Below, piece after piece: positions 21,771 to 33,468 of a stretch of DNA of 64,000 bases. Made by a program: the position numbers and the translations under genes. Within the stretch, counting starts at the first letter, position 1. Each line of letters starts with the position of its first letter. The DNA lies in contig JAYKYS010000007.1 of the NCBI GenBank assembly GCA_036924285.1, positions 8,618,001 through 8,682,000 on the forward strand. Reading direction: 5' to 3'. The notes below the pieces were generated by a model that saw only the letters and a list, made by a program, of their open reading frames with translations, was not told the origin of the DNA and made no database searches. This DNA comes from Asterella californica. Lineage: Eukaryota; Streptophyta; Marchantiopsida; Marchantiales; Aytoniaceae.

Positions 21771-23634
21771 TTTCAAAGGAAGTTTGGAAGCAGGACGCAG
21801 GAAAGTTAATTGCATTGAAGAGATGACGGTAAGTCCATCATGGGACACAAGGACTCTATTTTGCTATGCGTTAGCACAGTTTTACGTCGATTGTGAAAAC
21901 TAGAAATGAAGGCCGGCACTTCTTGTCACGTAATTCATTTTATTTTATTCTCGTAAGGATTAAATAAACAGAGAGTAACAGTCTGACAGACGGAAAGAGT
22001 CATTGTGAAACTCGGAAAGGAAAGAAGAATGAGTTGTTGACGCATAGCATAGTTCCTTTTTATCTAGGAATCATTTCGTTCTAAGATAAAAGCTAGCCAA
22101 AATGAGTAAATAAATTCCAAGTGATTTTAGATCATTGAATAAATTAATTAATATTTTTGATAAAAGATCTTCTTTTCTGTAAAAAAAATTATATAATCAA
22201 ATTCATAATTTTAATTATGTAATACACAAAGAAGAAGTATGCAAGACATGTTATGGGAAAATTAAATATGCATCTGAGTCTCCAACCAATTTGTTGTGTT
22301 TGATTATACTTTTTTAATGATGTATTGATGTGAAATCAGTCATTTTGTCATGTTAATAACATGTAGAATTACACACATCAAATTTCTGAAATGTATCATC
22401 TGACGTGTACTTTATTGTTCAAGACAATTTGATTGATAGAGATATTTAGTCACAGTTGAAAATAATACAATGGAAAAATGACTAATTTTACTTTTGATAG
22501 CCATCAATCAAAAATGTGATAAAACAATACAACGTTAGAAAAGCTGTGATCAAGCTACACCGTTAAGAAGAGTGTGATCAAATACCCGAAACCCGTTGGC
22601 GGTGTGCATAAAGCAAATTATTTTATTTCACGTGTCGTCGTAGTTTCGTATTGAAGGTGATCTTTTAAATTTATGAGCAACCATATTCAATCAATACAGA
22701 AATACACATGAATTGCGGATGACCATTCACCTACGATACTAGTCACAATTACCGATAGCAGTTCACGTGAAATAACTTTTACCTGAAAGAGAACATTTTA
22801 GCGCTTAACAACGTGTATGACAAAACAATTAATCTGAGCGTTCTGAACTTAAGACTACTGAAATTAATAAAGACATAAAAACCATAATGTAATGTCAAAA
22901 CTCTTCACATGAAATCTTTCCCCTCAACAAATTATAATTTTATTTTTATCTTTATTCTTACCCTTCTCAATAAAAAGACCAAAAATCATAAAATTGGAAA
23001 TTATTTATTAACTTGTCCCGAAGTCAACGAGTTATTCACAAAGATGGATATTTAGTTATAGTCTTCTGATTGTTCTCAACCGATAAATAGTAAACTCACA
23101 TTCCCTCCGTGCGTGATACCCAGTAGGAGAACTTGCTGAGTCAAAAAGCCGGTCGTCGGGTCGCGTCAAGTAGGAGCTGACTCCGACCCGAGAGGGGGCG
23201 CGACATGCATGAGTAGGGGACTCGGGTAACTCATATACCACGATATCAAATAGCACATGAGTAGAACCCCAAAATGCCACCAAACAGAATAAGGAACGCG
23301 AAGGAAGTGGCCATGATCCAGTTCCAACTGCAACCGACACAAAACTTAAAAGAAAGGTTGCTGTGAACGCGGGCACTGATCGCACAAACATATCCTATGG
23401 AAACCATTCGATCGCCTCCTCAAAGCCTCCGGAAGCGATCCACGTTCGACATTTCGATCGATCCGCACATAAGCCCACCAAAGCCGTGCGACTCAACACT
23501 CGGGTTATCAGCATGACTTCAAGCTTCCTTTCGAGAGTCCGACCCTCTTTATTTAAATTCGGAAAACGAATGAATTTCGCTGAGACATGTATCTGACAAA
23601 TGACTATGCACAGGATAAATGAAAAGTACTATTT
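21771..23634. other. AT-rich spacer and 3' flank of the glycosyltransferase gene
   Basis: The first 1.2 kb is AT-rich with no long frames. From about 23.05 kb the composition becomes mixed, and two frames overlap in antisense (23056-23391 minus, with a hydrophobic N-terminus, and 23363-23596 plus). Neither resembles a known protein. Their position just beyond the stop codon at 23635 suggests that part of this may be the 3' untranslated region of the minus-strand gene. Confidence 0.45.
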
Positions 23635-26600
23635 CTAATCTGATAATGTTGGGATTTCCTCTGCCGCTTCTGAATCTTCGAGTCGTGCTTCTTCTGTTCC
23701 GGCATCCAACACCTCATCTCCGATGAATTCGGTTCTCACTATGTCATCTTCTGTATCTATTCCTACATCTTCGCTATCTGCACCTAGATCATCGTCATCG
23801 TCTTCCTCTTTAGACTCTGGTTTCTCGTCTTGTTTCTTGATAGTAAATTTTTCATACGAAGGCTTATGGAGTGGGCTATTAGGTTGCTCACATATACAAG
23901 CAGCAGGGTTCTCATGGAATTCACCTCTTCCTGGACGGACCTCATTAGGATCTCCCATAAATCCTTTTTGATGGTGACGCACCTTCGCAGCAAACTCCTC
24001 CCAACCTAAGGTCTCCCTTGCAAGGAAAAGGGGAGAAAGTTTCTTGGGATTTGGACGAATCGTACGCTTGTGTCCATTGTAACGTCTGCCAAAGGGATAC
24101 AGATCATTCTCAGAAAGATTCATTGTTTCCAAAGGAAATTTCACTTAGCCGGGAAGGTATTCAGACTTACAAACAAAGCAGACTTCAGATACGACAATTT
24201 CGGACCAAACTGACACGGACTATTTCGGTATTCTTCGCACGAACTGCACCACGAGACTGGAAACGAACCTTGCAGTACACAAAAAGTTTCGATGATAACG
24301 GGTACCAACCTGTGCCCAGCAAGTATACGAGCCATATTGCCATTGTTGTTGGCTACAAAAGCATCACTTTCATCACACACAATGTAATCCACTGCTGCCA
24401 TACGGGATGAATAGCCTTCGAACGGAGCTAACTCATCCCGGGTAGCAAGTGTTTCCTTCGTATAGTACTTTGGAAAAAGTGCTCTCAGTGGGGCCAGAGT
24501 AGCTTCACCGCCGTACACATCGCCAGAGGCGACATACAAGTGGACGTCTTCACCGAAACCCAAAGCCCTCAGCATGAGGCCGACCTCGGTCGGCGTTAGA
24601 GGACATTTGCCGTTTCTTCTCTCTTTATCAGGGTTTTTAGTCTGTCACAGCCAACGACTGGGATCACTCTCGGCTACATAACGCTAACACGGCAACATAA
24701 CCCAACAAATCATTAACCTTGCGAAATCAAATTGTCGCGCTACAACACGTCTTGATTAAAAGATCAATAGAATCCCTTACTTAACCACCTTGGCGTACCG
24801 CTCTATATACCGTTAGTGACAAACAGACATTGGCAACAAACAGGGCTGAAAATCGAGGGAAAGTAACAGCATGAAATCAAGATCGTGAAAGTCATAAAGG
24901 AGCTCATACAAGCAATCTCGGCTAGCAAATACGAATACGGGCTAGAGAAACTGCCTTATAACTCATCAACCCAATGCAGTCTTGACTACCAAATTATGTT
25001 GTTAGGAACTATAATAACCCTACCAACTTCATGCTACCACCGACCAGTTGTTTTGACAGATGGAACAAGTTGACACTAAATTTCCGTGAAAAACACGGAA
25101 ATACAGGGATACCACTCTTGGTGTACAGTACCTGTCATAGAGAAACATTAACTGACCAATGCAAGAGTCTAACGTCCCTCACGACCAACCATCTAAAACT
25201 TCCGCTATCAGCCGAGTATAATGGGAGGTCCATTGTCCTCCTAACGTCGGTAGCTAAGTTGTAAGGACTACTTATAGAAAGTATGGAAGGTAACAGATAG
25301 TGTTCAAATGCACCAGAGTCAAATATGAGAAGCTAGATGATCATGAACTAAGAGCCACCATCTGGACGGTTCGCCAGTCAGAAGCAACAGAGAGATGACG
25401 AGGGAAGAACGCAGGAAGCATAAGGCCCCAGACAAATCTGAAAACCCTTCACTCCTTGATAATGCATACATGTAACGTCTTCCAGCGCCTTCGAATAGCA
25501 CCCAGCTCTTTTCTCTCCTTTTCTCCTCCACCATAATAGCAGCCAGAAAATGCCAGCATGTCTGATTCATATCTGAAGAAGTTGACACGTAGGCATCAAG
25601 TTAGGTGAGTGAGGTAGTTTCAGGAACCTGAAAGGAACAAACCTGGAGAATTGATCCTCCCATCAGAGCCTTCGTCGAAGCTACATAAGATGAGAAAAAA
25701 TGTTTGAGAGAATATGTACTCATACGAGAATGGCCGATTTTATCAAGGACCACTCTCCAGTACATAGCTAACCCGCAAGTAACCCGGCCAAGTACATAGC
25801 AAGTAGCAAATAGGGGCCGAATGTGCGCTACCTTGCTAGTGGAGTTAGCCAATGGCTTGTAACCGAAGGGTGTGCCAGATGGGAATGTGTAGTGCGAAGC
25901 ATTTCTAGAGAAGGTTCCCCTTGGTATAGAGTGCGATGCAGGAGAGAAATATGCAAGCTGATCGATTCTAGTGTACAATCTAATGCAGAACTGAAAGAAC
26001 TGTATTTGAATTGAGAAATATGGAGTTCATCAGAACAATAGTGTGATAAAACAAGAGCGTAGATGCCGAGCATAGAATGAGATAGCCAGAACGCAAAAGA
26101 AAAAGGTTAGTTGAGAGAATATAGTTATCTGATAAAGGACGAGCACCTGAGATGAAGCGCAATGTATCGACCACCTAACTTCCGCATTCTCTCCACCAGG
26201 ATTTGACCCATCTTTGCAATGGGCTTGGTAAAATGCAGTGCATGGTAATTAACACGGCATCTAAGTTTCTGCAAATCGTGGTCTAACCGATTTGAGAGCC
26301 TGTAGTCAAACTTCGTCAATTGTAACACCTGGAACATAAAAAGATCCCGTGTCTTAGAAAATAAGCCAAAGAGTCTCCAGCTTTGCCTATTTTACCAAGA
26401 CCTAATACGTTACACAAAATCAACCATTAATGAAAGAACTCGGACCGGAAAAAGCTCCGAATAAGACCTACTTGTCTGCTCAGCAGTTTTGGCAGCACTC
26501 TATTTTCGTAATAAACTGGAGTAGCTTTTCTTGGGATGCGCATGGGATAAACAGGAGTACTTTTTTCGATCTTCCGTGGCAGTTTTTTGATGATCGGAAC

Positions 26601-28585
26601 ATCTGGTGCAAGCGTCGATATGAACTTTTCGACATCGAATACGTCACTGAAATTACTGTAACACAAGGAGTACAGATCAGGATTAGATAATCACTACTTG
26701 GACGTAAGGCGGCACTAGTTGCCATAGTTTATCGAATATCTTACGCCGTGGTGCATAACACATCGCAAGATCAAGCAAACTTAAGTGCGGGCCACACGGC
26801 AAAATGGAGCTGCAAACTTTCAATACTTCCAGACCCTACCAGCTGTAGAACTGCAAGACACAGTTGAGCTAATCATGTACTAATCATGTACCAGGAACTA
26901 ATCATGTATCATATACAAAGATATCTAAAGATCATAGGATGAAATCCGAACCTAGAATCATGCCAATAGGACTTATGGTCGAGGACTGGTACAACCAATG
27001 TTGCATTCAAAATCCGCGCTACGACTACGGAATCTGTAATCTGTATCATGACACAGGTATCCCAGAAGTAAGTCTTGCCAGCAAATATGATAAAATCGTC
27101 ACCGAAAGACCTAGTTTTTGGGGCGGTAATAACCCTTAAAATAAGAATCTTCATCAACGAGAGTTTACTCAAGAACCACAGAGTACACACACTACCCCGG
27201 TTCTTTGCTGGTTCAGGCCACCACTAGCAGCGATCATGATATATCCATTGCGCTCGAAACTCGAACGCGCTGCAGTCGAAGAATGACACTAGTTAGTAGA
27301 AAGTCCTAACGCAAGCTGAAAGCTACGCACTCGCAATCTACTAGATCAAAGGGAAAAGTTCTTTTATTTTCCACCCATTCAGGTGTAGCATCCAGGAATA
27401 TACTAATCCAGAAAGCTTACATCATAAGTCCCATATTTACGGTCTACTCAGCTCTTTCCGTTACCAACATGAACTTCTGCATCTGTAATTGCAATTAGGG
27501 TCACGTTCAAATGTGACTGGCGCTCCTAATTCCTCGCTCAAATTTGTCGAGGGAGAGTTCAGGCGAAAAATACGTACAAGTGTAAACATCGCTTGGATCA
27601 CTGCAGCCACTATAGAATTCCGCGTACGCTGGGCTCCAGACGTTTTCTATTGTTGGGTCTGCTTGTCTCTGCTCCCAAGGCCACCAGCAAATTAAGAGAG
27701 ATTCATATGGCACTCACATGATTCCCATGATCCTCCTTCCTAGGTTTCGTACTAAGGATGATTTTTCACAGACAACTCCAAGCGCGCTCAGAGGCCTACT
27801 TCAACAATCTATAATGCAATTCGACCACCGGGTCGGGAAAGACCCATACAAAGGACTGCATTAGCTGATATACATGGGCGACTAACGTGGCCAGACAAAA
27901 GACTCATAAAGTTGAGGTAAATCTTGCGCGCTTTTACACCCGCATGGGACATCTTGGAAAGAAAAAGGAGCAGCAGGTGTCCTACCGGCACGTTCGACAG
28001 TTCTGGCAGCTCACTGTGGAAGGTTACAGGCTTCTTGATGACCTGCAAGACCGCTTAAATGCCTGTAAGTGACAATGCAACATTCTCTCTTCCTTAACAA
28101 TCTCTCTATCATATGCTCAACAAACCACAAGACATGTAGAGAGCAGCTCATCATGTTCAACAGATACTCAGAACACTTCTGAAAGCGGTGGATAACTACA
28201 GAAAAATACACTGTACGAAACTCTTCGTACTCTTGCGCTTCAAAATCAACCACCCTCACAGTTCAACTTCATCAAAGAAAGAAACTACTTCTTGAAACCC
28301 TTCATGGTAGAAAACTCGAGAGACGAAAATGATCCAAAATATGAGCTCGAGTCAGCTAGAAAAGTCATGCAACACCTTAGCTTGAAGGTCAATCCGGGGA
28401 CTCATGAAGCTGTCAACATGAAACGGAGCTCCTTCCTTGTTATAGTGAAAATACTCCACGTCCAGCACGCGACTCCCGACGACGGATAGCAGAGCCAGAC
28501 CGAGTAAAGCAGAACCGCACACCAGAGCAACAGACGACAAAGTGGGGAGCCCACCAAGCTTCAACTTCGAGCGACCACGGGCCAT
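23635..28585 (-). CDS. Plant O-fucosyltransferase-family protein (GDP-fucose protein O-fucosyltransferase domain), 9 exons
   Basis: In order of translation the exons are 28585-28376, 27668-27578, 27269-27196, 27040-26952, 26655-26472, 26328-26147, 25572-25470, 24641-24310 and 24085-23635. All introns are GT-AG and all phases join, giving 571 residues. Residues ~15-38 form a membrane anchor, as expected for a Golgi type II protein. The family core follows: GYIMIAASGGLNQQRTG, ITDSVVVARILNATLVVP, VLQLTKFDYRLSN, LQKLRCRVNYHAL, YIALHLRYESDMLAFSGC, GKCPLTPTEVGLMLRALGF, ADYIVCDESDAF-like sequence, NNNGNMARILAGHRRY and HKRTIRPNPKKL. The C-terminal ~70 residues are acidic (a DDDDD run). Plant members act as Golgi glycosyltransferases or cell-wall factors, but the donor and acceptor here cannot be told. 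The join of exon 1 to exon 2 is the least certain, because small exons could be missing in the 707-bp first intron. Confidence 0.88.
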
Positions 28586-31262
28586 CGTAAAATCTCGACA
28601 ACACCTGTCCTACTTCTTCTAGGCAGCCCCAAGCCATTGCCTAACGGACCCTCCCATGCCTCTCCACCCTCGGCTCTCGGCAGATCGCAGTACCAACTCC
28701 ACATAATCTCCTCATCCCGCATATATCAACACAGACCCAGATCTCTACCTCATCCTGTACTCCACCGTTCCACACTAAACCTCCACTAACATACGCCCTA
28801 CCAAACACATCGTGCAGCTCCATCAAAACTTCCCAACCCCACGCGCATTTGTCAAAATTCCTTTACTCCTAGAACAAAGACCAAACTCTTCCGACTTGAA
28901 ATTGAATCCCAAGCCCTCCAGCGGAGTCCCGCCACCGCTGCAGGTGGACAATCTCAAAGCACGAAAACCCCGTAAATCCAGTAAGTCGTCATCATGAGAC
29001 GTTGGATGACGGTGCTGAAATGGCTCGAGCGAACTGGTTACTCACTAACCATCCTCTGATTTTGAAAATTCAGATCTTCAGTCGACAGCAGTACGAGTTC
29101 GACGCCCCGAACTTTCGCCCTTCTCGCTTTTCTTGTGACCTGCAAGGAGCAGCAGCGGATAAGCGACGACGCACCAGGTTCCGAATGATTGACTGTCCGA
29201 TATGCTTGCCTCGGTCACTGTCAGAGTTAACGTGGTTGCTTGCTTCTTCCGGCACACGAGTTAACCAGTAATCTTAACAATAAGCATGTACTTTTTGCAT
29301 TATCATGATTTAGTTTTAATATCTTATCTCCCTCGGTTTTTATCCAAATAGGCAAGCTTTTTAGTGTAACAGAAAGAATTTTGAATAACGAATCCAATGT
29401 GTGTCTTGATCAATTATCTTACATCTGGTTGATGTCAAAATTTGAATGAATGTGAGCAATCTTCTTGAATGTTTCAGTTTCTATTATTCTCAGATTTGAA
29501 TTAAATTTTTTATTTTTTTATTATTGATAATAAATTATCTATTCTCAATAATCGTCGGTGAGATTATTAAACAATGATTATACGACAACGATATCTGGTC
29601 TGATGTCATTGTCACATGCTCTTATGTTAAGAGCTCCAAAAGATACTAGGCGTAAAAGGGTTCATCTTCACCAAGGAAGACAGAAACATGTATTTCATTT
29701 CCAGTATATAATTTGTTTCTATATTTTCATCTATAGATCCGATTTAGTCTTGTTAATTCAAACGTAACACTTTCAACTCGCCTTCAAAGTAGAGGAACTC
29801 TGTAAATATAATCCCATTAATTTGTGCATAAATGATGATATCGCTGAATTATGTGCATGCAATATGAATTTTCTGCCCTAGAGAAGGAAGAGGAGAAGCA
29901 AAGAAGTAGATTAGAAACTGCAGATGGGAATTGACTCAGGTTACGGCGGAGGAACCAGACTTGGTCTCTAGACAACAAGTTCTATTTGGTGGTGTGTTAT
30001 AAAAATGTGTAATTATTAAACCTCGAGTATGAGTATAAAAGTATGAAAAGGAATATTCTGTTTTTCTTCTTAGTGTATTTTGACTAGAAGTAAAGATTCT
30101 CTTTTGCTCCAAGATACCTCGAATCTTCATCTTAATAGTTCCTTTCAATATTCAATAGTTCTCTTTGAGATGAATCATAACTTGTCAAGCTGATGAGTAG
30201 CTCTCAGTTGATTCCTTATTTAACATATTTCAACTTGGGATGAAGACATAGTGATCAAAAACATCTTTTGCATAACGGTTGAATTATTTAAATAATTATC
30301 AGATATTAATAAAATACAAAACAATAAATTATCCAACCATAATCCAAACTATTGACGTAACAAATATGCTTTGAAAACTATAATTCTAAAAATCATATTG
30401 TTAAGTAAATTAAAAATAAAAATAAAATGTTAATTTATTACACCAATGCATGCTTCTTTATATCATGAGACATGGATGCATATCTGGTCATGAAATAAGA
30501 GATAATCTCTTACATCGTAACACATGGGCTTGGAGTGCTTTATTTTGATCCCAATGTCTCAAATTTTTGAGGAATTATAAGTCTTTACTTGTCAGGGTAC
30601 CTCTCCTTATGGTTATTTCTTGAATAATTATGGTTTGTAAAACACTAGGAAAGTTTCTTTCGAGTTGCATAAGGTCATGGACAGTATACGTAAGATAACG
30701 AGCAAAAGATAAAACTTTACCCAAAAATGTTACGTCGTGGAAGATATTGCTCGTGAGAGTTTCTTGAGAAAAGGCTAGCCCACCCTAAACAAAACTAGTT
30801 GACAACTTCTAAACATTCTACTTAAGACTCTAACTTGCTAACTATAAGTATTCACACCTACTTACGAGGTCGCAACCTGATTTGACTTAGACGCGCGACT
30901 AAGTTTACTTCGTAGAAAACCACAAGGCAAGATCACCCAAGCCCCAAGACAAGTATGAAAAGTTCATACTTGCTTTGCCAACGCTACGGCAAACCTTAGT
31001 CTTGATTTAGATGCTTATCCAAACCAGCTCGCTTCCTTTGTGTGTGCTTCGTTCCTCCTCTTGACAACATCCTAAGCATTTGATCGGAACTAGTCATAGC
31101 CATGCACTACCAATATACTTAGATAAAATTTCAAGAAACAAAGTCTTTATTTCCAAATACTAGACAAAGCTACAAAATCCATCGGCCCAAATCGCCTCAA
31201 GTTGCTACTCGTATGGTTCGTAGTTTCTTCACTCCTCGTTGGAAGGAGATGTCCTCATCTTG
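28586..31262. other. Intergenic region without a recognised gene
   Basis: 28.6-29.3 kb has mixed composition and probably contains the promoter and 5' leader of the minus-strand glycosyltransferase gene. From 29.3 to 30.9 kb the sequence is AT-rich with only short chance frames. 30.9-31.26 kb lies just downstream of the chromodomain of the minus-strand chromovirus, so it should hold that element's 3' untranslated region and 3' LTR. I could not find a segment matching the putative 5' LTR at 49.8-50.8 kb. Confidence 0.45.
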
Positions 31263-32018
31263 CTAACGCCCTTGTTGTCCTTGTCTCCGTTTGAATAGAT
31301 CCAATACTTCACTTGCATGTGTTAGCTCCTCCTCTAGCACCCAAGTTGCTTCTTTCAAATGGTAACCACGCCATTTGACCAAGTACTCCATCCGGTTAGA
31401 CCTGCGCCGTGATCGCAAAATGGTCTCTACCTCATATTCTGCTTCGCCTTGCACGACTTCAGGTTGAGGCCTGAGTATCTATTTGCGCTCCGGTCGCAAA
31501 TCGTCCTTGAAGTATTTCTTTAATAAAGAAACATGGAAAGTCGGATGCAACTGCCACTCGCGAGGAAGGTCTAACGTATAGATATCTTCGTGCGGATTCT
31601 TGACTATGACAAAAGGTCCCACAAACTTCGATGAAAACCTCACCGATATCTCCTTCGGAAGAGTGAAGTTTTTCATATTTAACCATACTTCTTCGCCCAC
31701 TTGAAACTTCACTTGCCGCCGATGCTTGTTTACTTGCTTTGTGTAACGTTGCTGCGCCTTCTCGAGGTTGTTCTTCACTTGTTCCTCTCGCCGCTACCTC
31801 TTGCCGCTGCATCTCCGTCACCAACTCTTCAGCTGATGTTTGTCGTGTTCTTGGTCGTGTCGATGTCGAACTCCCTGCAAGAGTCAAGTCAAGAGGCCCT
31901 TCTGGCTGACGTCCGTAAGCCAGCAAGAAAGGCGATTCGCCGGTTGCCGAATGCTTAGTGGAATTGTAACAATACTCCGCAAGACTGAGCCACTCCGTCC
32001 AATCACTTTGATCCACGC
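31263..32018 (-). pseudogene. Chromovirus integrase C-terminus and chromodomain
   Basis: From 32018 leftward the minus strand reads through the end of the integrase core (DQSDWTEWLSLAEYCYNSTK, ESPFLLAYGRQPEGPLDL). A frameshift near 31780 leads to the C-terminal domain (EEVWLNMKNFTLP, SSKFVGPFVIVKN, HPTFHVSLLKKYF). After an in-frame TAG at about 31474-31476 a chromodomain follows (YEVETILRSRRRS, YLVKWRGYHLKEATWVLEEE). Chromodomains define the chromovirus branch of Gypsy elements and are thought to guide integration to modified chromatin. The upstream part of the same integrase is at 40689-41388, beyond the inserted element. Confidence 0.88.
32015..32018. repeat. 4-bp target duplication (acgc), left flank of the inserted Gypsy element
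   Basis: The bases acgc occur directly before the left LTR here and directly after the right LTR at 40689-40692. Joining the flanks with one copy restores an uninterrupted integrase sequence (LRNYVS then VDQSDW) on the minus strand. Confidence 0.85.
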
Positions 32019-33392
32019 TGTCGCGCCATTTGGCGGCTACATGCTTGACTTCTACTCCGACGCTTAGGTTTGATAGTTCTAGAAGTTAGCTCATATTACT
32101 TCTAGTCCTTTATATATATGTTTGACACCTTTGCATACGGTGTTAATACTATTTTGAGTCTTAGTAGGCTGATAGTATGTTAGTTATCTTGTTCAAGCAT
32201 TTGTGCGCTTGTGCAAGTGACTTCTTACTTGTCTATGATATTCAATGTACATAACTTAGGGTTTCCATGCTGATAGGGGTTTGAGCTCATGGGTTGTACT
32301 TACTTGTCGTCCATGCACGCTTTCTAGCTGATTTAAGTTATTTTTCGGGGCTACGTGTCATTTTAGGTAGTTTAAGTATTACGCTGGCACTCTAGGGGGC
32401 TTGACGTGGTAGCTTATGAGTGTAGAAAAGTTACCAGGTAGTTTAAGGCACAAAAGGACAGTCAAGTGGAGCTATGAACTCCCATTGGTCCATTTTTGTC
32501 TTTTGTAAAACTCTAAGTTTAGAAACAGAGCTCTAGAGAAGAGTTCGAGCAATTGGTGAGGTATCTTCGAAATCTGAGAGCACAGGAGGAGAGAGCTCGT
32601 CGTGCCAAGCACTGTCAGTGAAATTTTTGCTCGATTTGGATCAATAAACAAGGAGTTATGCCCAATTGAAGTTCGGATTGTGCCAAAACTGCGTCACTTT
32701 TGTTGATTTTGGGGTTTTCGGTGCCAATTGCAGCAGAATTGAGGAAATCACTTCAAAACTTCGTGGTTGCGTTCAATGTCAGGAGGGCTACGACTGTCCA
32801 AAAAGTTTTGAATCATTTGATTAATTGAGTAATTCAGGGCGGCCGCTGAAGCAGAGGGGGTCTGAAAAGCTCTTAATCTAGAGCAGCGACTTTAGAGAAG
32901 GAGATCTGGAGTTCTACAAACATTCAGGAGTCCCAACTTCACAGGGATGTTCAGCATCCTGTAGACTTCAAATACTGTGAGAAGATTTGAAATTCATCGA
33001 GCCAATTCTCTGTTCTATGTCTGAATAGCTGTCTAGGTACCAGAAATTGCCATAATTCTCTTATTCAGAACTTTTCTGTTCATATCTCCCGTGTCAGAAT
33101 TTGATCTCAGGTTGAAACTTCGTCTGTGAGTTCAGTAGTACCTCATTTGCATGTAGGGGAAGTTTAGAAGTCTAAACCTTCATAGTTTTCCTCTCTTTGA
33201 GTGTCAAAGTTCACCGCTTAAACCTATTACTACTAGTTAAACCTAAATTTAACCTTTTGAGCATATCAGAGGATCCTACACTCCTGTGTGAGTGTTTAAA
33301 GCTCCTGTTGTGACCTGAAAGCCAACCTCTTGAGTAAACAACCACAGCCAGAAGCCCGGCGCTTTCCTAGGTAGACGGATCACACTCCGACA
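32019..33392 (+). repeat. Left LTR of the inserted Gypsy element
   Basis: This LTR is repeated at 39315-40688 with the same 1374-bp length. It begins TGTCGCG and ends CCGACA, so the termini form a 5-bp inverted repeat. A TATA-like run, TATATATATG, lies at 32111-32120. Parts of it recur in LTRs at 55044-56563 and, inverted, at 57330-58287. Confidence 0.95.
32111..32120 (+). promoter_or_regulatory. TATA-like box in the left LTR
   Basis: The run tatatatatg in an otherwise mixed-composition LTR is the best candidate for the retrotransposon core promoter. The same run is conserved in the right LTR at 39407-39416. Transcription start is inferred, not shown. Confidence 0.45.
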
Positions 33393-33468
33393 TACTCTCT
33401 TTTTGGTGAACTCGACGTGAAACACCTAGGGTGGGAGTTTTCTTGAGAGTGTTACAGGATCAGATATC

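Noticed and set aside
23056..23391. 111-codon minus-strand frame with a hydrophobic, signal-like start
   Set aside because: No homology is recognised, it overlaps another frame, and it is placed like a 3' untranslated region of the neighbouring gene.
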